Assembly: GCF_914767665.1 (NCBI RefSeq) | Contig: NC_059501.1 | Coordinates: 52,514,798 to 52,578,797 of the forward strand | Direction of reading: 5' to 3' | DNA: 64,000 nt | Source of the DNA: Harmonia axyridis | Lineage: Eukaryota; Arthropoda; Insecta; Coleoptera; Coccinellidae | Program-made: the position numbers and the translations under genes | In this document: in pieces, positions 55,734 to 64,000 of the stretch | Position numbering within the stretch: the stretch's first letter is position 1 | Layout of the letters: each line of letters starts with the position of its first letter | The notes under the pieces: generated by a model | Seen by the model: only the letters and a program-made list of their open reading frames with translations | Database searches by the model: none | What the model was told of the DNA's origin: nothing

Positions 55734-56791
55734 TTAGCTACCGCCGTTTTTTTCAGGAATTTGATGCTTCCTTGTAAAAAACTGGTTATACATGTAGTGA
55801 CTCGGAGAAAGACTCGCCAAATAGATATATAATTCAAAGTATTTTCCATCGCTGGCCTCTACTTTCTCCCATCTTTTTGGCAGCGTACGAATTCCGAATT
55901 GAAAAAACTGGTCATCTTTCGAAACGATCCACGAATCGATCAAATTTTTTACTTCTTCATAATACTGGAAGTGCTCTTCAGCCAGACCGTGTGCCATTAA
56001 TTGGAACAAGTGATAGTTCAAGGAAGCAACGTCTGGAGAATACGGTGGGTGGGGTAGGACTTCCCATTTCAACGTTTCCAAGTATGTTTTGACCACTTTT
56101 GCAACATGGGGTCGAGCATTGTCATGCTGTCAAATCACTTCATCATGTGTTGCGTTTGTCTTTCAATGCTCGGCTGAAACGCATTAATTGCACTCGATAA
56201 CTATACCGTCTGTGTTTGTTTCAGTCGATTTTAACAATTCATAATAAACTACGCCGAGCTGGTTCCACCAAATACTGAGCATGACCTTGGAACCGTTAAT
56301 ATTCAGTTTGGCCGGGATATCTCCATGATATTCGGCTCTTAGGATTATCGTTATGAACTCATTCTTCGTCTCCAGACACAATGCGATGCAGAAATCCCTT
56401 TCGTCTTTGCCTTGCAAGCAGCTGTTCACAAGCAAACAAACGCCGTTCAAAATATCTCGGCTTCAACTCGTACGGCACCCAATTCCCTTGTTTCTGAATC
56501 ATTCCCATGACTTTCAGGCGTTTTGAGATGGCTTGTTGCGTCATTCCCAAGCAATGCCTCCAATTCTGCATCTTCGAAAACCTTCTTTCTTCCACCTCCT
56601 TGCTGGTCTTCGATGTCAAAATCACCGTTCTTGAAGCCTTGAAACCACTCTTGGCACGTTCTTTCGCTAATAACGGCCTCACCATAGGTATTTGAGAACA
56701 TTCGATGAGCCTCAGCCTCAGAGTTCTTCCTATTAAAGCAGAAAATCAAAACCTCCCACAAATGACGAGAATTTGGTTCCTAAGCTGACAT
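55734..56791 (-). pseudogene. Mellifera-subfamily mariner transposase, multiply broken
   Basis: Near full-length mariner gene. From ATG 56791: MSA-stop-EPNSR, EVLIFCFNRKNSEAEAHRM, SERTCQEWFQGFKNGDFDIED, EDAELEALL, then frames shift to GMTQQAISKRLKVMGMIQK, WVPYELKP and GFLHRIVSGDEE. A third frame has NINGSKVMLSIWWNQLGVVYYELLK. After a gap come QHDNARPHVAK and KTYLETLKWEVLPHPPYSPDVA, then FGIRTLPKRWEKV. Two aspartates remain visible (QHDN, SPDV). Several stops and frameshifts and a deletion around residue 230-270 destroy it. The family is one with known insect-wide horizontal transfer. Confidence 0.85.
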
Positions 56792-56960
56792 GTTTAATAG
56801 AGAATAACTGTATGATGCAGACACAAATCGACTAATATTTCGATGGCGTTATGTTTACAAATACCTAAGCTTATTGTATGACATCTATGATGTATTCATT
56901 TCGACTACCACTTACCGCTACAGCTATCTATTGCAAAACGGCGGAAGCAAAGTTGTAGTC
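56792..56960. other. 5' flank of the mariner; terminus not resolved
   Basis: TTAGGTATTTG on the minus strand at about 56868 could be a degraded mariner end, but there is no TA next to it and no matching 3' end (3' side ends ACGGCGGTAGCTAAG near 55735). Confidence 0.3.
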
Positions 56961-56964
56961 CTAA

Positions 56965-57015
56965 TATCAACGAGCACCCAAAAGTCCTCGACTTCACGTT
57001 AGTGTTGTCCTCATT
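56965..57015 (-). repeat. Fragment of the palindromic MITE family
   Basis: Minus strand ACACTAACGTGAAGTCGAGG, ACTTTTGGGTGCTCGTTG follows the left arm; the rest is lost. Confidence 0.45.
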
Positions 57016-57019
57016 TCTT

Positions 57020-58275
57020 CCATCTAATCGAAAAGTCCCATTTTTCAATATCTGAATATTTCTATTATATAGAAGCTGATCAATCGTCCGATACTGATAG
57101 AAAGTTTGCATTTTTGGAACACTTCTAATTTATTCATCTGAATAATTAATCCACGAGATTTGAGAATCGCGTAACATCGAGATCTCTGAAGTTGAAGTAA
57201 CTTACTACTCAGTTCAGTACGACAAATTTTGTGAATCAGGAAATAAATTACGCCGGCGGCCTTGTGATCTTGCTCTATTATAATTAGAATCTAGTCTTAA
57301 CTAGGTATAGATAGAGAATTATCTATCGCTAGTCCACATAAAAATAGTGAAAATTAGGAGTGAAACGAAGAAATGATCTATGGAGAAGGTTAGGAGATCC
57401 TCCAATTGACAAAAAATAACAAAAAAATTAGTTACTATTGTTTTCCAGATTACCAATTGTGTTCATGGCAGGTTCAGTGAATAACGCAGCTCTACATAGA
57501 TATAGTCATAGTGAGTGCACAAATGGACTATAAAACAGCAACGTTAAATCATAACCATTTACGTAACTTCGGTTAGTTTCTTTTGCGGAAACTTTTTCTT
57601 CTTCAAGGTTGTGGGATAGTGTAGAATTTGTTCTGCGTTCTCGATTGGAAGACTGGATACTTTTCATACTTTATTGTTATTCAGGTTAGTTGCAGATGAT
57701 TCAGAAGAGATTAGGAAAATCTTCACGATTGATCTAGTCACATGATTCCCATATATCGGTCCATTTTAATGAGGGATTGCAATTATACGATTAGATCGGT
57801 CTTATTGAAATGCTATTAATTTTCAGAGAATTCCAATAAAACATTATTATATATCAAATAATTTGAAAACTATGTGTCTTATCCTTCACAATAATATATC
57901 TGTATGATATATTTAGTTTATTTTCGTCTTGGAATATATTCCAATTCTAAAAATGACAAATTTAATAATCAACCAAAAGAAAATTCAAAATGACTAAAAC
58001 TATACAAATTGAGTTAACAGTTAACAAATTGAATAACTAAATTAATATAAAGACAGACGTACGTTTTGGAATTTTTGTATTTAATGATACAATTTTTCCT
58101 CATCAGTGCCTTATAGTTCAACAAAATTATTGAATTTACAAACTCACCTCTTGTATATCTATTGTCTTTCAATGGTGGGCTTAGACGTTCAATAAAATAG
58201 CTATCATTTGATGCATGACTTCAATATCAATTGAAATTTTCTTCCACAAACAGAAATATGTCTCAAAATAAAATG
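57020..58275. other. No gene recognised
   Basis: AT-rich. No motif noted. Confidence 0.45.
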
Positions 58276-58277
58276 TA

Positions 58278-58595
58278 CAGAGTGGTTCAAAACCCAAGGT
58301 AAAGAATTGAGTGGCGTTTACAAATTGATATTCTTGAAGCTTTGTTGGTTTAGTTCTTTGGTTAAATATGCATTTTGTTAACGAAGAATTAATGTGCCGA
58401 TATTATTTTTGTGTACGGTTTTTGTGATAGCAACGCATGTAAAATTTTGTAGGTATAGTAGTACAACATGAGATTCCCTGATAGACGACAACCATCTCGC
58501 CGGGTGTTTTCCGACGTTTATTGAAGGTTACGAGAGTTTGTCATTGGCATTACCCGTACTGGTGCGGATAGTGCTTCCCGTAAATCTAACCGTCC
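58278..58595 (+). pseudogene. DUF4817-type transposon N-terminus fragment
   Basis: Begins with a CAGAGTGGTTCAAAACCC transposon-like end after TA. From 58396 it reads ADIIFVYGFCDSNACK, then with stops NMRFPDRRQPSRRVFSDVY and RLRESLSLAL. The IFVYGFCDGNA..RFPDRR.PSRR.F..VYRRLRE pattern is the helix-turn-helix DUF4817 region at the N-terminus of many insect IS630/Tc1-type elements. The catalytic domain is missing; the fragment stops where a GC-rich foldback begins. Confidence 0.65.
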
Positions 58596-58597
58596 AT

Positions 58598-59125
58598 AAG
58601 GCGGGCCGGGCCGGGGCGGAGAAATCCGTCTGCCTACATTTGTAAACTACTGTGTCCCAGGGCCGCCGCCAGGAGCGGCATACCGGACAATTTGCCGGGG
58701 CGCTAAATTGTAGGAGCGCAAATTCAGTAAATAAAACAAGACATTTCGCATGCTTTCAGAACTACGTCTTCTTTTTATTATAGACTTATAAATAGAGAGT
58801 CGTCCTTTCAAACAATGCAGGACGTATTTTGATGTGATCGACAAAACGTCGTTGGATAAATTTGACAAGGAGATTTTAAGTTAAAAAATACGATTTCAAA
58901 TGAAAAGATGCCTGAGAACAATAACAGAGGACCTTTAACGAAAATTCATATAAATTAGGTAAAGCAGGGCGGCGAAATTTTATTTTACCGTAGAGCTTAA
59001 ATATCTGGCGGCGGCCCTACTGTGTCCACTACAGGATCAACGGGCCAGGGCGCAGTTGTCTACAAATGATCAGCACGCGGATTTCTCCGCCCTGGCCCGA
59101 CCCGTCAAATTGACGCCTACCTTAA
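58598..59125. mobile_element. GC-rich foldback MITE, about 165 bp, split by a hAT MITE
   Basis: Left arm TAAGGCGGGCCGGGCC, GGGGCGGAGAAATCCG, ACATTTGTAAACTACTG and right arm (reverse complement) TAAGGTAGGCGTCAATTTG, GGTCGGGCCAGGGCGGAG, AAATCCGCGTGCTGATC, ATTTGTAGACAACTG. The right arm contains a second perfect 11-bp hairpin (GGGCCAGGGCG / CGCCCTGGCCC). Much GC-richer than its surroundings. Its continuity is restored by removing 58658-59019 and one target copy. Confidence 0.7.
58658..59019. mobile_element. hAT MITE, 362 bp, perfect 8-bp duplications
   Basis: Ends CAGGGCCGCCGCCAG (left) and TAGGGCCGCCGCCAG (right, reverse complement), flanked on both sides by CTGTGTCC (58650-58657 and 59020-59027). 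The terminal G to A change at the right end is the only terminal mismatch. Nested in the GC-rich foldback. A 73-codon minus-strand frame across it is incidental. Its CAGGGCCG ends match the hAT elements at 24250 and 35434. Confidence 0.88.
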
Positions 59126-59438
59126 TAATTATTACGATGCTATGTGGGAAGAACAAGTGATAAAATTCAGATAATTCGGATATCAGTACTGAACTCTTTG
59201 CTGCCCGCCTCAATGTGTCCCAATGTTTTGCAAGGAGAACATTAAAAACCTAATTATTTTATACCATTTCAAAAACATAGGAACATAATTTTCACACAAG
59301 AGTTCACATGCGGATACTCGCTTTCTGTTAATGGCATCTTCAGAAGCAAGAGAAAAGGCAAAATTAATTTTTTTTTCAGAGAGACGCTTTGGTCAAACAA
59401 AGCTACTTTTACTCGGGATAGCAAAAATAGTTGCCATA
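59126..59438. other. No gene recognised
   Basis: AT-rich spacer. No motif noted. Confidence 0.45.
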
Positions 59439-59440
59439 TA

Positions 59441-60144
59441 CAGGGTGCGGCAGAGCCAACTGACGAGTTTCAAAGGGCTATAAAAAAAAGGTAAAAGATA
59501 GAAGAAAACGGTTTTATTCATTCGAAGCTGTAGGATACAGTTTTTTTGCTCAAGTTCTGAAAGTCACTAAGGTGGCGGCCGTCAGCAGCGACACACTGAT
59601 GTAGTCGATATTGGAAGTTTTCGATCGCTTTTCGGCATATTTCGAGCGGTATGGCACGGATATCTTCAGTTATTCGCTGCTTGAGTTCTGGCAGGGTGTG
59701 TGGACAATATTTGAAGACCTTATCTTTAAGGTGGTCCCAAAGAAAGATGCTCAAATCTGGTGAGCGTGCTGGGCAACCCACGTTCCCTCTCTGTGAGACC
59801 AGTCTTCCTGGGAACATCTATCTCAAAACAGCTAAAGAAGTTAAAGCTGGCTGGGCTGTAGCGCCATCCTGCTGGAACCAGATGTCACCCAGATCGTGTT
59901 CTTCAGCAAGTTCTTTCAATTCAGGCTGTAAGAAGGTTTTCAACATTGACCCATAACGCTGGGAAGTTAATGTGAAGGTGATATTTTCCTCCTCGAGAAA
60001 GCCTTGATGTTTTTCGGCCCAAATCATGGTGCTGACTGAGAACTACTGACTCTAAAGAATACAGACTCCTCTGCACCTACCGGTCCCCTCCACATCCCGA
60101 GCAATAACCTGTCAAAACTCGTCAATCGGCTCTGCTGCACCCTG
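59441..60144 (-). mobile_element. IS630/mariner-type deletion derivative, 704 bp
   Basis: Ends CAGGGTGCGGCAGAGCCAAC (left) and CAGGGTGCAGCAGAGCCGAT (right, reverse complement), then TGACGAGTTT at both. TA-containing flanks (TATA left, TGTA right). The inside holds only the catalytic half of a transposase, so the N-terminal half has been deleted. Non-autonomous. Confidence 0.8.
59518..60027 (-). pseudogene. IS630/mariner-type transposase, C-terminal half
   Basis: Reads MIWAEKHQGFLEEENITF, MLKTFLQPELKELAEEHDLG, DIWFQQDGATAQPA then a stop (TAG for the expected GAG). It continues in the same frame as MFPGRLVSQRGNVG, ARSPDLS-IFLWDHLKDKVF and CVAADGRHLSDFQ. Three or four residues around the last catalytic Asp (PDLxxCDFFLW) are missing. 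Family placement rests on QQDGAT and the SPDL..FLW block. Not functional. Confidence 0.75.
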
Positions 60145-60169
60145 TGTATCGTTTTGAAATAGAGCAATA

Positions 60170-60425
60170 CAAATATTATTTATTCCAAACAATAAAGCAG
60201 GTGTAGATAAATCTCAGTATTAGCAGAGGAAATGTGAACGGAACATCATACATTTCGGCATAAGAAACAAGAGCACATATAAGATCAACATATAGGAGTA
60301 GTGAGTTTGTGTATTTGTTTACAGAATAAGCTGACATATTTATATTGAAGGGCTTCTTCTTCCAAACAAAATCTTTTCCTTCCTTCTTTTTCACCAAAAG
60401 TTGACGACGCATATATTATACATCA
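60170..60425 (-). repeat. Dispersed repeat with conserved frame, partner of 18940-19215
   Basis: An open frame of 78 codons: GKDFVWKKKPFNINMSAYS, VNKYTN, then LVSYAEMYDV and FPLL. Conserved residues line up with the plus-strand copy at 19 kb despite length differences. The copy directly abuts the right side of the 59441-60144 element. No known family recognised. Confidence 0.5.
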
Positions 60426-60429
60426 TACA

Positions 60430-61080
60430 TCATTGTCATAATGAACATGTATGGTATCTAGAAAATCCTTGCGTTTTTAAAAGTAGAAGTTCTCAACAAA
60501 GATTCTTTTTTTATGTACCGACAATTACTTCCAATTCAAGTCCTTCCTAATCGTTTGAAGTCCGATGCTTACTTTGCAATTTTGTCGCCAAACTTTCAAT
60601 AGAAAATGTTTAGGTACTTAGGTCTGCGAGATCACCTAACTTGAATTTTTTGGATTAATTTAAATGAGGGGATTTAAAATACAAACTTGTTTATGCCTTG
60701 GAAATTGAGATCAAGAAAAGTTAATAAAGCATGTATTGATTTGATTATTTACCATGTTCACTTTTTAATGTATGATGAAATTTGATTTCAGGGTTGTTTC
60801 TGAATCTATTTATTGTTTAAAGATTTAAACGGTCTTTGATAGGCAACATTTCGTGCAGTGCCCTTTTTCAAGCCTTCCTATTTAGATATACATATACACA
60901 TTCTACTTTTGTTTCACCAACTCATTTCGTCGGACGTTATTGTGTTAGTTAATAAAAAAATCATTAATGGATCTATAATATACTAAAAATAGGCAAAAGG
61001 TACGAAGGTATGAACAGAGAAGGGCGCATAAATATTTTGAGCTTTTGCCTGCACAAAACTTGACTGATTGCAGATAAAAA
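60430..61080. other. No gene recognised
   Basis: AT-rich. No motif noted. Confidence 0.45.
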
Positions 61081-61084
61081 AAAA

Positions 61085-61435
61085 GATTGAAGAGGGAAAA
61101 AGTAGGAAACCATATGAAGAATAAAATGTCCGAAAAAATAATTCGAAAAACATCACGAAATATATCAGAAAAAACATACCCAAGAAGTTGATGACAAACA
61201 ACCTTGCTAGAATAAAACGTCTTAAACGACGTTTAGTAAGTTCTTCCTCTGAAGAAAATGGTGCGATGGAAAACGATTCCATAGACGGCGAAACTTTTGA
61301 CGAAAATGAATGCTTAGGTTGCTTGGAGCGCTACGAAAATACCAAATCTACAGTGGAATGGATTCAGTACGTGGAGTGACGCAGGTGGCTTTATGATACG
61401 TGCAAATCCTTTAGAAACTACTGTATGCCTTGTGG
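61085..61435 (+). pseudogene. Pogo/Tigger-like transposase C-terminus with zinc-binding motif
   Basis: The frame reads lysine-rich sequence, then IKRLKRRLVSSSSEENG, acidic residues, and a cysteine-rich block: ECLGCLERY..EWIQYVE-stop-RRWLYDTCKSF..YCMPCG. The lysine-rich, SSSEE, then EWIQC..C..W..C..C..C pattern is the PHD-like tail of insect pogo/Tigger-type (DDE_1) transposases. TGA replaces an expected Cys codon and a Cys is replaced by Tyr (IQYVE), so zinc binding is lost. The catalytic domain is not present upstream. A host gene containing such a tail cannot be excluded. Confidence 0.5.
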
Positions 61436-61715
61436 GAATGCAACAATTGCTAAAAAGTGAGCATATTATGTGGAGCCCCTTGAGCAATCTCTCTCAAACC
61501 CAATGCGTCGTCTCACCCAGGGGATGCGGGAGAGATTGCCAAAATCAAAATTTTGTATTTTATTTTATTTTCGAAAAATGTTTGAGTTTTTTTTTCATGT
61601 TGAGGTTATAATATAAAAGATTAAAAACCAAAGACTTATTTATGATTTTAGGACCACGATCAGTTCAAAACAGTAGATTTCCGGCGCATTTTACAAAAGG
61701 TGCGTCATCTCTCCC
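61436..61715. repeat. Non-coding tail with short inverted repeat
   Basis: GAGCAATCTCTC (about 61481) and GAGAGATTGCC (about 61530) form an 11-bp inverted repeat around AACCCAATGCGTCGTC. A TGCGTCATCTCTCCC string near 61700 resembles it. Possibly the 3' region of the Tigger-like element. Confidence 0.35.
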
Positions 61716-61719
61716 TGTT

Positions 61720-62560
61720 TTCCTATCAGCCGCGGTGACGATTTACACAGTGCAAAAATTCTATCAATGCAATTTCCCACTACTTTTTCCAATAAATCGT
61801 ACATGGTGGCTCTCATAATGGCTTTTAATGTTTTAAGAGTAAAACCAATGACTTAACATAGCCCAATATCCACCAAATTGATTTTACAATAAAATGATGG
61901 TTGAGCGTGTTAGATGGCAAGTTGTACCGTCTTGTTGGAACTGAATGTCATCGATGTTTAATTGATTAATTTTTTTGAACAGAAAATCCGTCAGCATGGC
62001 TCGATAGCGCTCGCCATCCACCGTAATCGCAGCTCATTCCTCATTTCGAAAATAATAAGGACTGATAATGCCCCCAGCGTCTGAACTGCATCAAACGGTC
62101 AATTTTAATGGATGTAAGGGTGATTCGTTGAAGCTTTGAGGATTGTCTCTGCGCCATATGCGGCAATTCTGCTTATTGACGGAACCACTCATCCAGAAAT
62201 AAGTTTCAAATTAGCCAATCATCATGAACGACGGTCATTTGGCTTCCCTTCTTGCACGAGCTGTATTTTATAGGCACCTAAACCAAGATATTCACGTACA
62301 ATCTTCCAAGTTCTCGAAGGACATAGGCCACCAAGTTCAGTACGACGACGTATCGAAATTTTGCCGTCTTCTTCAACACTTCGCACTACAGCAGCAATAT
62401 TCTCTTCGGTACGGTAAATTTCCACAATTTGGAAGCGTTGTTCTGGCGTTGAAGGATTCATGATGAAGTTGAACCTCACTGAACAGAAATGTACACAGTC
62501 ATTCTCAACTGACAAACCATAAACAACAAGCGAAACTTCTTATGCAGCTAACACCGCTTT
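61720..62560 (-). mobile_element. Rosa-like mariner, copy 4
   Basis: Same subfamily as copy 3: the 5' UTR shares AGAAGTTTCG, TATGGTTTG and ACATTTCTGTTCAGT. Outer ends are not well resolved. At about 840 bp it has internal deletions in the gene. Confidence 0.7.
61730..62461 (-). pseudogene. Rosa-like mariner transposase, copy 4
   Basis: Starts MNPSTPEQRFQIVEIY, but then jumps to ENIAAVVRSVEEDGKISIRR, so part of the first helix-turn-helix region is missing. It continues IVREYLGLGAYKIQLVQE, GKPNDRRS-stop. The rest is in other frames: SVNKQNCRIWRRDNPQSFNE, LHPLKLTV, GGIISPYYFRNEE, DIQFQQDGTTCH. A further deletion removes the WPPRSCDLTPLDYF block with the third Asp, leaving only WGYVKSLV. Non-functional. 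Confidence 0.8.
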
Positions 62561-62564
62561 CTAT

Positions 62565-63300
62565 ACTGGGAACAACTTATTGATTACTTATTCTGGGACT
62601 CCCCTTATTATATCATATTATTAACTTTTGAACGTTGATTGTAATATTTGATTGTTTTGACTAATTATTCATTCTACTGTTGAAATGTAATATAGGATAT
62701 AAAGACAATTATTAATTTTGCAATTCTATTTTTCCTCACTTCAATGAATAATAATTTCTGAACTCGAACTTCGAAAAAGGTTGTTCTTTGCTTTATGGTT
62801 ATGCCACTTTAACACATAACTTTTCATTTTGGACCTCAAATTATCAAACACTCTGTGGAATAGGATCATTGGCAGAGACATAATCAATTGAGGAATATCT
62901 ACTTACAATATTCCGTGTGAAACTATTCGACTCATTTCAAGTTGTATGAATGTTTATTACCGCACGATATTTGGCGAAACCCAGAAAACCGGTTCGCGAA
63001 GTAAACATAATATCGTCCGACCTTCGAAAGCCGAATTGAGGTTAGGATAGGGCAGTTTAGCATCGTTCGTTTGCGGACTTGCCGTTATTCTGGCTCAGTT
63101 TCAACCAGTTACGTCACATTTGCACTCTCCGGTAAATTGGCTAGCGGATTTTTGCGCGTATCTCTGCTAACCTTGAATGCAGGATCCATTTCTCAAAGAT
63201 AGGTCAACAAATTGGATGGGATCGTACGTCGCTCGTCGGCTTACTTTTGGTTTTGGTTTACATATTACGGTAACGATACTTATGACAAAATAAAACATTA
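62565..63300. other. No gene recognised; CpG-containing patch
   Basis: 62950-63260 is richer in G+C and CpG than its surroundings (GAAAACCGGTTCGCGAAG, TCGTACGTCGCTCGTCGGC), with stops in all frames I checked. Could be a regulatory island or transposon sequence; no assignment. Confidence 0.35.
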
Positions 63301-63304
63301 AGTA

Positions 63305-63389
63305 TTAGGTGGGCTGATAAGTTCGTAGGCTGACATATCGACGGCGTTACTAGTATCAAATCCATTTGATTTTTAGTAAGCCTTAACTT
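63305..63389 (+). mobile_element. Mariner 5' terminus, truncated
   Basis: After TA at 63303-63304 the sequence TTAGGTGGGCTGATAAG, TTCGTAGGCTGAC is a classic mariner terminal repeat and leader, continuing GACGGCGTTACTAG. It stops where the hAT end begins, so the hAT probably interrupted it, or this is a solo end. Confidence 0.6.
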
Positions 63390-64000
63390 CAGTGGCGGCT
63401 TGTCCTATGAGGCAGGTGGGGCAGTGCCTCACCAAATAAATGCTGTAAATTACAAATATCAATCGAATATTTTATGAATCCGTTCAAACCTAAATTTCAC
63501 ATCATTCGGTACGACACTGGGTCTCTGTTCATATTCATCTTAAACTAACGATTCTTGTATATTCATCTCACTTCCTCTTTAAGAAGTAAACGGTCTGCGG
63601 CATACCTAACGCGCTTTTTTGTCTAGCGCGTTATCTCACTGACGCGGCGAGAAATCGAGAATACTCCTATGCCTTTGAAGGCAGCTTCTAAAAATAGATT
63701 TGAAGCATGCCGATGCTGCAGGAACAGGGCGAATTGCAATTATTCTACACTATTCGGAAGCGGGAAATCGGGTTACTTTTCGCTTTGTTGTGATTTGCTG
63801 TGTCTCGACTGACTCGTGTAAGTTCCTCGTGTTAGTGTGAATTTTTTCGATAAAGTTAATTATTTTGTTGATCGACTTAATTACTACCAGAAGGCGAAAT
63901 GAATTTAGCGGAACCGAGTGCGTACTCTCCATAGGTTAATGAAAATATTCAATGTACTTGTGATTTTGTAAATTTTCAAAAAAATCAGAAGCCCTTCGAA
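63390..64000 (+). mobile_element. hAT element, left end; continues beyond window
   Basis: CAGTGGCGGCTTGTCCTATG, then AGGCAGGTGGGGCAGTGCC, a typical insect hAT terminal repeat of the CAGTGGCGG type. The eight bases before it (CTTAACTT) are the candidate target duplication. A subterminal palindrome AACGCGCT..AGCGCGTT lies at about 63608-63633. No transposase seen yet; the right end is outside the window. Confidence 0.65.

Noticed and set aside
1..64000. CRISPR arrays, bacterial operons, tRNA and rRNA genes
   Set aside because: No regularly spaced repeats, ribosome-binding-site-led operons, cloverleaf sequences or rRNA blocks were seen; the context is an intron-bearing, transposon-rich eukaryotic genome.

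Overview
The window is AT-rich eukaryotic DNA, almost certainly from an insect. The evidence is the dense set of arthropod-type transposable elements (rosa-like and mellifera-like mariners, hAT elements with CAGGGCCG ends, CR1-like non-LTR fragments with TAA-repeat tails, Penelope-type hammerhead motifs) and one interrupted transposase gene with a spliceosomal GT-AG intron. I could not identify the species. I recognise no host protein-coding gene, tRNA or rRNA. Every coding signal I can name belongs to a mobile element, and nearly all are broken.

Layout. 1-5.5 kb: two non-LTR reverse transcriptase fragments on opposite strands and one hAT-like MITE copy. 5.5-10 kb: a palindromic hairpin at 6.5 kb and a 594-bp TA-flanked MITE at 7.9 kb. 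10.8-12.7 kb: a non-autonomous hAT (8-bp target duplication) carrying a nested rosa-like mariner. 13-17 kb: a Tc1-like fragment, dispersed repeats and a 673-bp foldback. 18.6-19.2 kb: an inverted pair of hammerhead-like motifs. 19.8-20.8 kb: a second rosa-like deletion derivative. 24.2-25.7 kb: a non-autonomous hAT with perfect 8-bp duplications. 27.2-28.3 kb: a foldback inserted into another foldback. 32.4-33.4 kb: a 1-kb long-inverted-repeat element. 35.4-39.4 kb: the best-preserved element, a 3956-bp hAT with perfect 8-bp duplications and an 826-codon ZMYM1-like transposase broken by one missing base. 43-46 kb: nested non-LTR fragments, a near full-length rosa-like mariner and MITEs. 48-52.6 kb: MITE copies and a decayed mariner split by a hAT MITE. 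54-57 kb: a jockey/I-type C-terminus and a mellifera-type mariner pseudogene. 58-60 kb: a DUF4817-type fragment, a foldback split by a hAT MITE and an IS630-like deletion derivative. 61-62.6 kb: the C-terminus of a pogo/Tigger-like transposase and a fourth rosa-like mariner. 63.3-64 kb: a mariner terminus followed by the start of a hAT that runs off the window.

How the parts relate. The 35.4-39.4 kb hAT is a plausible source of transposase for the short CAGGGCCG-ended hAT elements (24.2 and 58.7 kb), although its own gene is now frameshifted. The rosa-like family is present as at least four defective copies; two share an internal deletion point and so probably descend from one non-autonomous ancestor. 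A palindromic MITE family (ends near GCACTGACNTGAAGTCAGG) occurs at about eight places. Nested insertions give relative ages at five loci or more.
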